Shown piece after piece: positions 53,900-64,000 of a stretch of DNA of 64,000 bases. The DNA comes from Acridotheres tristis (Eukaryota; Chordata; Aves; Passeriformes; Sturnidae). The notes under the pieces were generated by a model. That model made no database searches. It worked only from the letters and a program-made list of their open reading frames with translations, and was not told the DNA's origin. The position numbers and the translations under genes were made by a program. Positions within the stretch are counted from its first letter, which is position 1, and each line of letters starts with the position of its first letter. The DNA is taken from positions 30,573,080 through 30,637,079 of the forward strand of contig CM072886.1 of NCBI GenBank assembly GCA_037013685.1. The letters run 5' to 3'.

Positions 53900-54810
53900 C
53901 AGAACCAGACCCCCTATGCTGCCAAATAGAACAGCATGAAGCTCTGAAAAAACACTTCATCATTCTCTTTTCCTTCGTACAGCCTTATTTCAGTAGGAAT
54001 GAACTTGCAGATGAGCTGAAAAGTATTTATTTTCTAAAGCACATGTCTTTTTTTCTACTGTCCAGTGAGCAGAAAATAGAATAAATTGCATATATATAAT
54101 GGCAAGAGACATGAGGACTAGGTGGGTTTTTTGTTGTTTCTTGCAGTTATTATCCTCTGCACCTTTAGATGAATATGCAATCAGAATAGAAATCTTTACT
54201 AGGAGAACAAAATTAGGAGAAATTGTGCTGTAAGCAAAGCAGTCAAGTTTCAGTGCATTTTCAGTCCAGTTATTAACATCTGAATAAGTGTTTTCAGAAG
54301 CATTAAACAGAATGCTGCTTTCTTCAGCATAACTTTTGATTAAAAACACAATTTAAAAGAAGAAAACCACAAACTGCTGAATTCCCTATCCAGACCATTC
54401 ATTCTAATTCATGCTGAAAAGTTTCAGCCAGTACTTGCATCCAAATATGCCCATAGTAATTTTAAGATGGAGTACTTGAAGCATTCATATGCCTTATACA
54501 TTATTTAAATACACTGTAAAATCCAACAATTTGGTGAAAAGCATCCTGAAATCATCTGCTATATCCTATGTGTATAAGATATTAATAACAGTATCTGACA
54601 GTTAATGACAACAAAATAATTTAAGTGTGCTGACAATTATTGACCTGAACGCACTTTAGAGAAATGAAAATGCCAGAGGAGAGCAGCTACAGCTCCATGA
54701 CTAATGTGTGCCCTGGATTCTGACCATCAGCTTTGCTATTTCAGTTTTGTGACCTAAATCTCCCTCCCCTACCCGAAAGAAACAAAAAACCCAAATAAGA
54801 AATGTCTTAC

Positions 54811-54936
54811 TTGCTCTGCTTTCTCCAGCGCTTTTCTATCCGCCTGCAAAAACTGGCAGTTCTCTCTTGCCAGCTTTTGGACCAGCTCAATCCGTCCGAT
54901 GTCATCTCTTCCCTGAAGTTTGCATAAAACTCCTGC
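54811..54936 (-). CDS. RAPGEF5: Candidate upstream exon of long RAPGEF5, degenerate cyclic-nucleotide-binding segment
   Basis: On the minus strand a pyrimidine-rich acceptor (54937-54958) precedes 42 open codons and a CAA|GTAAGA donor at 54810. The product reads AGVLCKLQGRDDIGRIELV, then a short bridge, then ARENCQFLQADRKALEKAEQ. It aligns with the end of the Epac cyclic-nucleotide domain: VVCTLHEGDDFGKLALV matches the first part and RE(D)NCHFLRVDK the second. The phosphate-binding Pro-Arg-Ala-Ala/Ser stretch between them is absent. Strand, order (5' of the REM exon) and paralogy all point to the N-terminal extension of a long RAPGEF5 isoform. Two further acceptors (AG at 54934-54933 and at 54914-54913) could shorten the exon; the last keeps the frame. 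It enters and leaves in phase 0. cAMP binding looks unlikely. What else it could be: an unrelated coiled-coil exon. Confidence 0.72.
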
Positions 54937-57045
54937 CTTAAGGGTGGGAGAAAGAGCAAACAGATACTTAAATCCACAGTCCCAGGACATGACACCACCA
55001 CAAATTTCAACCTTAAAAGAAATGTATCTGTTTTCTCATATTTGCGGTACTTCGGTGCCACTTGCTGAGTGCAAACAAGTCACTGCTTCTCGGGAAACAA
55101 CTGGAGAGGAACCGAGGCACATCTGAATCTCCAAATGCATCTACTCTGGAGGAAAGAAGGCAGGGCTAACTAAATCAACCTCTCCTCTGAGTGCAACTAT
55201 CAGATATGCTGTGTTTTATTTGTTCCTGTCAGCCTGTTTCCTGTTACATAAGAGAACAAGAGCAAGAGGTTAAAAACTCATGGGAAAGTTAGCCAGGAAC
55301 AGCCCTGGAAAAAGAATGAAGTGCAACACAAGGCACTCCTAAAAATAACAGGCTATAATTCCCTCTGCTCCCACTCCAACCATTTTTCACATATGCAAGA
55401 CTCAAGAGTTAAAAGACAGTTGTGCCACATTTCTTTATTCCATAAATAAGAAATCTGTATATCTTGATTTATTTTGGGAAGGAAATGACATTTGCTTTAA
55501 GAGCTATATTAGAACTATTTTTTGAGCTAAATCTGACAGTTATTCAAGCTATGCTGATAGTGTTTTGTCAAAATATTCAGCACTGGTTGTTTTCTAAAAA
55601 TGCCAGATAGATACATATAAAAAGATGGGTTCCTGCTTGCACGTAGGCACAGTAGAGACTCATGGCAAAGTTAGCTGATACGGGCTAAACTGCTCCTTGC
55701 AAAAGCAGTGGCTGATGTCACAGTCCATTGGTTATGGATATATTCTCTGCATAACTGAGACCTGGGGCGATGGTACCACGCAGTTTTATTAGCCCAGATG
55801 TTTCCTGATGGGACCAGCAGATGCCTTGGGTGGACCCACCACGTGGCACAGCTGTGATACGGCTATACAACATCAAAGGCAATCTGCAAATAAACATATT
55901 TTTTCCCCACTTCCTTCACTGTTTTCTTTCTACTGTTCATCTTGAGTTTAAATGAATCCCTACCTACTCCAGAATTCACAACATATCTTGTGAGTCAGGC
56001 CCAAAAACTAGGGATGCCCTGACTTGCTAACCCTGCAGGGTTCAGTCCTTTGGCCTTGATTAATTGCTGTCCATGACAGATGAAGGTGAGGGAGAGCCCA
56101 CCCAAATCATCCTACACCTGTTGGTTTCTCCAAGGAAGAGAGAAGTGGGGGTTAAGATTTCTTTAGCTGAAGAAGAAAATGAATCAATTTATGAATAAGT
56201 TCTTGAATGCTGATGGAAAGAATGGTCTCCATGACCAAATCCAGTCATCCTTACCCAACTCATTGAAAGAAATTTGTGCATGCCTACATTCTTCCAGTGG
56301 GGAAGAAGACAGCTCCTCAGAAGTCTGCATCAGATACCTCTGTTCTGATGAAGTAAAGGATTTCAGATACAGCCTGTGCCTTGAATGTTTCGTGCTCCTC
56401 CTGAGCCCAGCCTCCTGAAGAACCCAACTTCCCCACATAAGGAGCCTGCACAGTGGTTTAAAGGTCAGAAACCCACTGAGAAAATAAGGAATTGCATTGC
56501 CTAATCTCAAATTCCTTACATAGTCCATGAGTTCAGTGCCTTATCTTCTAAATTGAAGACATCAGTTTATAAACCAGTTCTGACACACTCTTATCCCCTG
56601 CAGATCAGCAGCAAGACTGATTTTATCAAATGTGGAAGAATATCGTGAACTGGTTGTCCAGACTTGTTTGATCAACAGAGAAAATAGGGTATTTAGGAAG
56701 AGACTTTTTTTTTAAACTCTACAGTAGACATGTAAAAATTGTCAGATCAATTGTTTCCTAATATTCTCCTTTTTCTCCAGTAATTTACACAAGGAACCAA
56801 AGACTTGGGAGGCCTGATGCCTGCACGTCCAGCACTTTGTGTGCTTGGGGACATCAGCTAAATCAAGCCTGCTATTTCATGGCTGCAGGATGCTTCTAGC
56901 AGAGTATTACATCAGTGTAATGTAGGCTAAGGACAAATTCAAAGAGTTATTGCCTACTAGGACTTCGGGATGATAAATATTTTGACTCTCTCTGGATCTG
57001 GGATCTTAGTATTGTGGAGGCACTTTTTGTACGTTCCTGTTATGC

Positions 57046-57464
57046 TGTCCTGGTTTAGGAATGGCACTCCCCAATTTAGTGCCCCCACTTAGACTAAATG
57101 AGGTGCCACTTGCCCCCTCCTCACTTCTCCTCCTCCACCTCCTGCAGGTAGCTGGAGAGGAGAATTGGAGGCACAAAAGGTAAAGATCACAGGTTGAGAT
57201 AAGAACAATTTACTGAAAACAGCAATGAGAGAAGAAAACAAACAGTAACAGCAACAGTAATAATGGCATATAGGCTACAAGGAAGGAATGATTCACATGG
57301 AAACCCCTCCACACCAGACAGTACCCAATCGATCCCTCCTCTTAATATCCCAGTCTGGAAGAGAATCCCTTCCTCTGCCCCCACCAATGACGAGAGGTGG
57401 TACAGAATCACCTCTGGGCCTGGCTATGGCAAAAATTAACCCTGTCCTGGCTGGAACTAGGACA
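57046..57464 (-). mobile_element. Solo LTR of an avian endogenous retrovirus
   Basis: Read on the minus strand the 419-bp unit starts TGTCCTAGTTCCAGCC and ends TTCCTAAACCAGGACA, giving the TG...CA termini of an LTR. The start (TGTCCT...CAGGGTTAATTTT) matches avian ERV LTRs, and an internal AGTAAATTGTTCTTATCTCAACC (57193-57216 on the + strand) matches the usual polyadenylation region. No internal viral genes flank it on either side, so it is a solo LTR left by recombination. The bases immediately outside (TATGC on the left, GGTGT on the right) do not form an obvious target-site duplication. The short open frames within it are not genes. Confidence 0.82.
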
Positions 57465-57938
57465 GGTGTCCAGAGAAGGTAGTCCATGACCTACAAGTGG
57501 AAGAGATGGTTATGAGTCCCTGCTGAAGAAATATTTATTGATCTTCAGAGTGTGAAGCAAAGCTCAGTGGTTCAAACCACTTATGGTAAGAAGAGGAAGG
57601 GGGGATTCAGTTTTGGGGCAAGAGTTGGCTTCAAGTGGGAAAAACATCCAGGAGAAAAGCAAGGTTTTGGATGTTGGGTCTCTCTTTCAGCACTTGCCCT
57701 CTGCCTGTGCTCACACAGAGCACGTTGCTGCTTTCCACCTGGACGAGCACCCCAGAGGAGCAACTCTAAAGAAAAACCCATTAGCCCTTACACAAATCTG
57801 GTCTGTATTCAAACTTTAAATTTCATTGAAGAATCACATTATCCTGTTCAAATAACCACCAAGCAGAAATACTGTGCTTTAACACATCCCCTCCTCCTGT
57901 CACATTCTTTAATTTAAAGAGTTGAAGAGAACATGATC

Positions 57939-58016
57939 AAAAATATTTATTTTTTTAATTTAAAAAATATTTTTAATAACTAAAAAAATATTTTTTAAAT
58001 TCTAAAATATTAATTA
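57939..58016. repeat. Near-pure A/T tract with self-complementary AAATATTT blocks
   Basis: Seventy-eight bases contain only two C and no G. Repeated AAAATATTT-type inverted words could form hairpins. It is consistent with a scaffold-attachment or easily melted element, but composition is the only evidence. Confidence 0.6.
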
Positions 58017-60540
58017 GGTTTCCAGAGAAGAAAAAATTTCTGGGAGGGCTAATGTATTATTACATTAATTGTATATATTTGGCTCTGGGAGTAAAGAATG
58101 CACTTGAAACACAAAAGGCTAAATATTTTTTTTCATAATTAAGAAAAAAACTATGAATCCTTTACTTTAAGTTCTGGTTTCCTCACTTATGCTTTCTACT
58201 ATAAATCTTTCTGCTAAATACTTGTAAGAAAACACCCAGGTCAATTAAATAATTAATTGATGACAGTTTCTAAAACTTGATTAGGAAAATGTTGACAGTC
58301 TCCAGTTACTGATCATTTTCACTTCTCAATACAAATTTAATTTTCAAGCAATAATTTGGAAGCTGTTAGACAAAAGGATAAAGACAAGTCACCCTACTTG
58401 CAAAGCACAACTTTGATATTCATTTTGTGCAGGCATATATCCTCCAAAACCCTTGCTGGTGCTTAGACATCTAATTCATGCTGACCAAAACAGATACAAT
58501 TACTAATATATGTGAAGGTGAAAACCAAGAAGTTGCATAGTTTAACTGGCTTTACCTTAATGAATGATTAAAGAATGAACCTTATACTAAGGCTTTACTA
58601 CCATTCATGGCTCAAAATTACTATAATTAAGTGTGTTTATGTAATATTTGAAACGAAATTTCAAAAATTTTAATGGGAACGAAAGCAAATTAGTCACTAC
58701 TGAAGGTGGAAAAAGGAAGATGCTGACAAAATACTTTCTGTTTCAGCATATCCATTGGAAAATATTCCCTCTGCATAGGTCATAAATGAGCATGCTGGCA
58801 ATGACATAGAGGTGAATTAACACAAGACAAGATTGGATCTTTTATTTACATAATTTCCATTGTTTACAGCGTGTTGGCTTTTGAAAATCCCCTTGCCAAT
58901 TTTGCCACACTTTAACCAGTTTAGTCAACTAAAGTGTAAATCAAGCCTCTCTCCCACAGAGCAGTGTTTAGAGCAGGCACCACATCCTTCAACTCTATTA
59001 ACAGAAGGTGTGCAGTGGCTTGGTTTTCTTTCACTGTAACTCTCTCTCTTTCTGTAGCCGGTGGAAAAAAAATATAATTATTACTGGCTTCACCTTTAAT
59101 CAACCTGAAAACTTAAAACCATGTGCCACTGCCTCAAAAGGCAGGATCCCTTGCTTTGCTTCAGTCATATGCACAGTCCCACTGAAGTGAAAAAAATCAC
59201 TCCTTTAAAACAAAGTGTATTTGGCTTTCACTGGATGTCATTTTTATGGTGCTAACAAACTGGAGCAACCATTGCTTTGATAACACTCCTGCTCTCCTCC
59301 CAGCAGAGCACATGAACCCTTTTGTTAACTGCTCATTTAATAATTGTATAATTTTAGATGTGTTTCATATTCTTTAAATTTTAGAAGCTGGTTTCCAGTC
59401 AATTAAAATCTGGGTGAAACAATACCCCAATAATACATTTTTATGGGTTTCTATAATTATTCCAGGTAATCTTTTTAGCTGGCTACTTTGGAGCTTTGCA
59501 CATACATTGTCTACATCATAAATGGGAGCAAATATTTTCAAAAAAATATAACAACTACAGCAGCTAAGTAGAACTGAGAATGCATGAAATCCTTCCCCTC
59601 CTCAAAAAAATCCAACAAAAAAACAGAAAGCCAATTTTTTTGTACAGTGTTTTCCTCTGGCTCCTTTCTATATCTCTGTGATGCTTTCTTGGCTACATGG
59701 CTTGTACCTTTCAGCTAAGCTTGCTTATAGACATCAGCATAAATCCTGTCTTGCACACAACTTTTCAGTTTGGCAAAATGTTAGGAAGATAAATCAGAAG
59801 GAGGAATTGCAAGCTGCTTATAGGGGAAGGAGAAAAGGTGGCAACTGGTGGGGAAGAGAAAAATTAGGAGAAAAAACAAGTCAAGACTGGGAAAAATCAA
59901 TTTTAAATTAAAAGCAATAATCAGTACCAGTACAATGAGCAATAAAGCTACACTTGCACAGCTTGAACACATGAATTAGATGATTGAATGAATTGCAGAT
60001 TAATCAAAAAAGATTCACAGAATGAAAAAATGCAAGCGGTCCCACAATAAAACACTCTAAAAGGCAGTTTAGTTTCTTCCGAGCAATATCCAGAAGTGTG
60101 CTTTGGTTGTAAATGAGGGCAGTTAGGGGATGAAAGAAGAAGGTTGTTGCTTGCACTTGAGTGACTAATAAGTATCCCTATTTCATTACATGTCTACTTA
60201 CAGTGATTAAAATTCAATCAAAATGTCATATGTCCCTGCCTCCTAAAACACATCTCATTTTACTTTCACATCTGGTATATGCTATGTGTATTATCTAAAA
60301 GGAGCAGAAAGATAGCTGAAGAATGCTGTCCAATTGCAACATCATGGGATTAATTCCCAGAGTAATCATCAATCTTATTCTAAATAGTCACATAAGACGA
60401 GATCCAGCAGACTTTTTCCCTCCTACATGCTCCCTGCACAGAACACCGAGGAATATCCATCTCCCAGAGCTATTGAAAGCAGTTCTTCAACTTGTAGAAC
60501 TGAAAACATTCCCAAGACTCCATTAATCTTACACATGTAC

Positions 60541-60617
60541 CTGTGCATCAGAAGTATCCTTGAGCTCTTCTAGTCCTCTTATTTCTTGACTGCTGTTTTC
60601 TTCATTTTGATGAATTG
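60541..60617 (-). CDS. RAPGEF5: Candidate upstream exon of long RAPGEF5 (hydrophilic linker)
   Basis: The minus strand shows TTTCTTATTTTAG at 60630-60618, then 77 open nt, then CAG|GTACATG with the donor at 60540. After two bases of a split codon the product is IHQNEENSSQEIRGLEELKD, then TSDAQ. It is acidic and polar with no recognised domain. The exon ends in phase 0, and the exon at 54936 begins in phase 0, so the two join without a frame break; this is the main support besides strand and order. The donor is only moderate (GTACAT). It starts in phase 1, so the exon upstream of it, beyond 60617 or outside the window, must end in phase 1. It could be a chance open stretch. Confidence 0.5.
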
Positions 60618-63600
60618 CTAAAATAAGAAAGAGGAATATATTGGAAGCAGGCAGGTTTAAATCACAAAAAGCAGCAAAGCAGCATGGGCCACTTTACATC
60701 AAATAGGATGACCACTCAAGGAATGTTTAAACTTCATTCTGGTTAACTCCTGGAGTGGTTTTGGACAGATCCTGTAAGGTACACTTTACTGAGTTTGGAA
60801 AAATGTTAAATACAGTATACTTTATTTTTCCCCAGACAGTAAAATCCAGTTCTAAATAGTTAGTTATGCTACTGTTAGTCTTGATAAAACAATGACATTT
60901 AAGGAAACTCCACTTTTCCATACATTGTAAAAAGATATCATGACTCCTAAGCAATAAAAAAATAACATCTCCCTCTTCCATTATATTGCAGAAGGTCAGG
61001 TCAGACTAAACAAAATAATCAGATTTATCCCTCACCTCAGACTTGGAAAATTCTCTGTAAGCAAAGTGATGTCAATCTTAACAAACACCACCACTAGCCA
61101 TGAAAGTCATCTCCAGAAATAAATGGTAGCAGGAGATGCTTTATTGAAAGTTCTTTGCTGCTGACACAATAGAAGAAACCAGCAACCTCACCCAATTAAC
61201 ATGAATTAAATCACTTAAAACCAGCAAGTTTTGTTAGACTTTAAAGTTTTGTATCAAACTTGCAGTCCCCTAAAGGGTCAAAACCAGAGCTAGTTTATCC
61301 AGTTAAATAAACAAGGAACCTCTTATGAAAGAACATCTCAGACTTCTGTATTGCAAACAGCTTCATCTATAGGCAGTTTTACTATCTATACCCAAAGCTA
61401 CCCTTTCAGTCAGCACAGCCACCTGCAGTATTTTGGTGGGACATTGAGCCCTCTGACATTCTGAATTGTGACACGTGGCAGGTCGGGAGAGTCAGACCCA
61501 ACACATGCAAAGCGACTTTACTTTATGCTGTACACATCAACTTAGTAGAACCACACTCAAATATCTTTGATCTTGAGTACATCTTGAGTGATTTCCTGGT
61601 TTAGCCGTAGCATTTGTGACACCAGAAGTGTCCTTGAAGCAGCAGAGCTGTCACATCTATTTCCTGAAAAGCGCCTCATGGCTCATGGCTTTGATGGATG
61701 AGTGGGAGGGCTGGGCTGGTGTGCTTCCTCCTGTCCACCTCCTCTCTCCTTCACCCCTGTGTACCTGAGCTGCTCATCAGCTGTGCCTGAACAGCCACAG
61801 CCCACAGCACAGTGTATTCAGACAAGGATCACCAGTCCTGTGTTGCCTTAAAACCATGTCTGAGAGCTGAGGCAGCCCAGAATTTGATTGATGAGCAAAG
61901 GGAGCAGGAGAAGGGCTAGGCAGGTAGCAGTACAACCTTCTCCAGGCATCCTCACCTATCTATCCTCAGCCCTCAGCCTGAATCTTCAGACATAACCAGG
62001 TTACCATGGCCAAGCTCACACACCTAACGTGAACCATGAGGTCCAGCTTGGTGTGTCTGCATGAGTGCTGTGGGTCTGCTGCAGACAAAAATAAGCCTAA
62101 CATTTAGGCAGCATCTAACAAGTTTAAAGAAAAGTAACTTTGAACTTTGTTCTTGACCTCTAAAACAAATTGTAGGAATTTATTTTTTCTTACAGAAGTA
62201 TTGCTGCTGATATTGCTATATGCCATATAGGATATAATTTTGTTTCTTCCCCCACAGTTATGCTATAAAAAAAGTAATAAAAATGTAATTATAAAAGGGG
62301 AAATAAGTCATTCTGTCAATACAGTTTATTCCATTATGGGATCTTTTAAAATCCATTACCAAAGGAAAACAGAGTTCTGACATAAATCTTCACCATTGGG
62401 TTTGCAGGCATCACTTTACCAGCAAGCCTCTGCAACTCAAGGTGAACACAGAAAACACGAGGTCAGACTATAGCTGTAACAGACAGCATGTATAATGGGC
62501 ATCAGATCCCAGCATACTTAAATCTAGGAAAAACCAAAACACTCTCGGGGTATTGTGCCATATCTCTGCCCCAGCCTGGAAAAGGAACAGCACAATGACC
62601 CAGTAAGGAGAGGGATGGCCTGAGCAGCCATGTGTGACCCCTGCTTTTCCAGTGCAGGGCAGGGTTTCTAAAGGCAACCTCCTCTATCCAGGCAGGCTGG
62701 GGGCTCTGTGCAGTACCTTCCCCTGTAAGCCATCTCCCAGCCTTCCTCCCCAAGAGCTGCCTCATTCTCTTGCACAGTCCCACACATGCCTGACCTTGTT
62801 CTAACCACAGCCACTGTGGGAGACACAGAGCATTCAGGGCATCGATTTGTTGACCATTGCAGAACAACCTGCCTGAGACGGGAAAGCTGCAATGCCGGAA
62901 GGCATTAACAAATGCTGAAAACCGGTGGTTTGAGCAATTTCTCAAATTGTTAAGTTTGCATTAGCAGAACATTTCCCCAATTCTCCTTTCAATTTTCTGA
63001 TTTCTTCTAAAATCAATTTGCTGTAGGCACTCATGGGCAAAACATGCCCCCAGACTCTGGCTATTAATTATGGCATTTAAAGGAGTGGCACCTTGCTAGT
63101 AACAAGACCATGCATCCAGGTTTAAGTGATTTACATTGATCCAGCCAGCTTTTCCCCAGTTCTGAGCAGATGGGGGCTCCACAAACAGCTGTGCCAGGGG
63201 AAAAGGTTAGTGCCTGCCAACTGGCTTCTTGTCACAGGCCTCAGTTACAAGTGTCCCCTTCCCTGCCCAAAGCCAGGGCAAACACCCCAGAGCATCTTCA
63301 ACCCAAGTAAAGAGGCAGACCTTCAGGGAGCAGCACCTGCTGCTGACCTGGCTGGGCAGGCAGGTTAGAGAGTGGATGGTGTCTGGCCAGAGAGACAGGG
63401 ACAAGCAGCAAACACCCAGAACTGAGGGCAGAAAGATCTCTTACCTGGCACAAAGGGAAAGAGAAGAGGGTGCATGACCACAACCCCCAATGAATACAGC
63501 TATCCTTGAGTGCTGAATGATTTTAACATGAGCATCATTTTAAATATGATGAGAAAATTGCCTCAGTTTAAGTGTACTCTAAGTGAAGGGCTTAAAAAGG

Positions 63601-64000
63601 AAAAGAAATAAAACATTTTTTTCATCAGCAATTTCGCAACTCAACTCTAAAGGAACCTGAATAAATTTATCATCCAGACCCAGCTCTCCTTGGCCTCAAT
63701 GTTGTTTAGACTGTGTAAGGAATGTAGAAAAGAAGCAGTAAATATTTTCTTAAAGGGAAAAAAAAAACAAATCAGACCTCACACTGACGTTCTTGCAGCT
63801 CTCTTGGGAGAGAAGGAACATTTGGCCTCTTTTTCACGAAATTTCCATCACAAACTTGATTTTTTGTCCTCCCTGCCTTTTATTCAAATCCATAAGAACC
63901 AGCCACAACTGAACCATTTGACTACACCCAGGGAGCAATACTCGAGGAATCACACTATCTCATACTTTTTTCCCATCACAAGAACACAGTCCCTTGAAGG
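60618..64000 (-). other. Non-coding sequence to the right edge; no gene seen
   Basis: AT-rich DNA to about 61.4 kb, then GC-richer patches at 61.65-61.95, 62.5-62.9 and 63.15-63.48 kb. The longest open frame (62502-62945, minus strand) resembles nothing I know and lacks convincing splice sites. If the long RAPGEF5 transcript is real, its earlier exons lie here unrecognised or beyond 64000. Confidence 0.5.

Larger units (their letters stand above)
36700..54810 (-). other. Upstream RAPGEF5 intron, right part; no gene seen
   Basis: About 18 kb of mostly AT-rich non-coding DNA with GC-richer patches near 39.3-39.8, 43.0, 44.8, 47.5-47.8 and 52.1-53.2 kb. At least one further RAPGEF5 exon should lie between here and 27.6 kb (see the findings), but I could not pick it out. 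Structured items are an A15 tract (38227-38241), an RFX-type X-box (39015-39028) and short tandem repeats near 52.7 and 53.9 kb. Confidence 0.55.
54937..60540 (-). other. Intron between two candidate upstream RAPGEF5 exons
   Basis: Non-coding, mostly AT-rich DNA. It holds a solo ERV LTR (57046-57464) and an almost pure A/T block (57939-58016). The open frame at 58921-59103 on the minus strand lacks splice support. Nothing else was recognised. Confidence 0.55.

Noticed and set aside
58921..59103. Minus-strand frame with ERVTVKENQ, faintly like the Epac linker VRLKEHDQ
   Set aside because: Lies 5' of the 54.8 kb exon, the wrong order for that linker, and has no splice sites; likely coincidence.
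61034..61052. Possible 19-nt microexon with CTTACAG acceptor and GAG|GTGAGG donor (minus strand)
   Set aside because: In the phase needed to join the 60.6 kb exon it contains a stop codon.
62502..62945. Minus-strand open frame of 147 codons
   Set aside because: GC-richer patch, no ATG-based start with context, no recognised family, no paired splice sites.

Overview
The window is vertebrate, almost certainly avian, genomic DNA, and it lies inside one large gene read on the minus strand: RAPGEF5 (MR-GEF/GFR/Repac), a guanine nucleotide exchange factor for Rap GTPases. The bird assignment rests on a CR1 LINE tail, a long antisense ancient CR1 copy, and a solo LTR with the avian endogenous-retrovirus start and 'TTATCTCAACC' motif. 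Two exons are unambiguous. A CpG-island exon at 27533-27803 encodes the N-terminus (MGSGRVRV..., an acidic linker, then the YVVVSGTPEKILEHLL start of the REM domain). The next exon occupies the extreme left edge (84 down to 1) and encodes TLLDDFLLTYTVFMTTDDLC. Their splice phases match (phase 1), so the 27.4 kb between them is one intron.

To the right, upstream of the CpG island for this gene, two more minus-strand candidate exons have splice sites and mutually compatible frames: 54811-54936, related to the cyclic-nucleotide-binding region of the Epac paralogues, and 60541-60617, a short hydrophilic exon. They suggest a longer RAPGEF5 transcript that starts beyond the right edge. The CpG-island exon carries an internal splice acceptor exactly in front of YVVVSGTPEK. 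The same DNA could therefore be the first exon of a short protein from an internal promoter, or an internal 89-nt exon of a long, Epac-like protein. The frames show that at least one linking exon is still missing between 54.8 kb and 27.6 kb.

Layout: 1-84 exon 2; 85-27532 intron 1, with an old CR1 at about 20.6-22.7 kb; 27.1-28.2 kb CpG island, promoter and exon 1; 28.2-54.8 kb upstream intron, with a CR1 tail, an (AGAAT)n tract and an RFX X-box; 54.8 kb exon; 54.9-60.5 kb intron with a solo ERV LTR at 57.0-57.5 kb; 60.5 kb exon; then non-coding sequence to the end. I found no other protein-coding gene, tRNA, rRNA or CRISPR. No undescribed system in the microbial sense is present; the most interesting feature is the dual-use exon and the decayed regulatory domain upstream of it.
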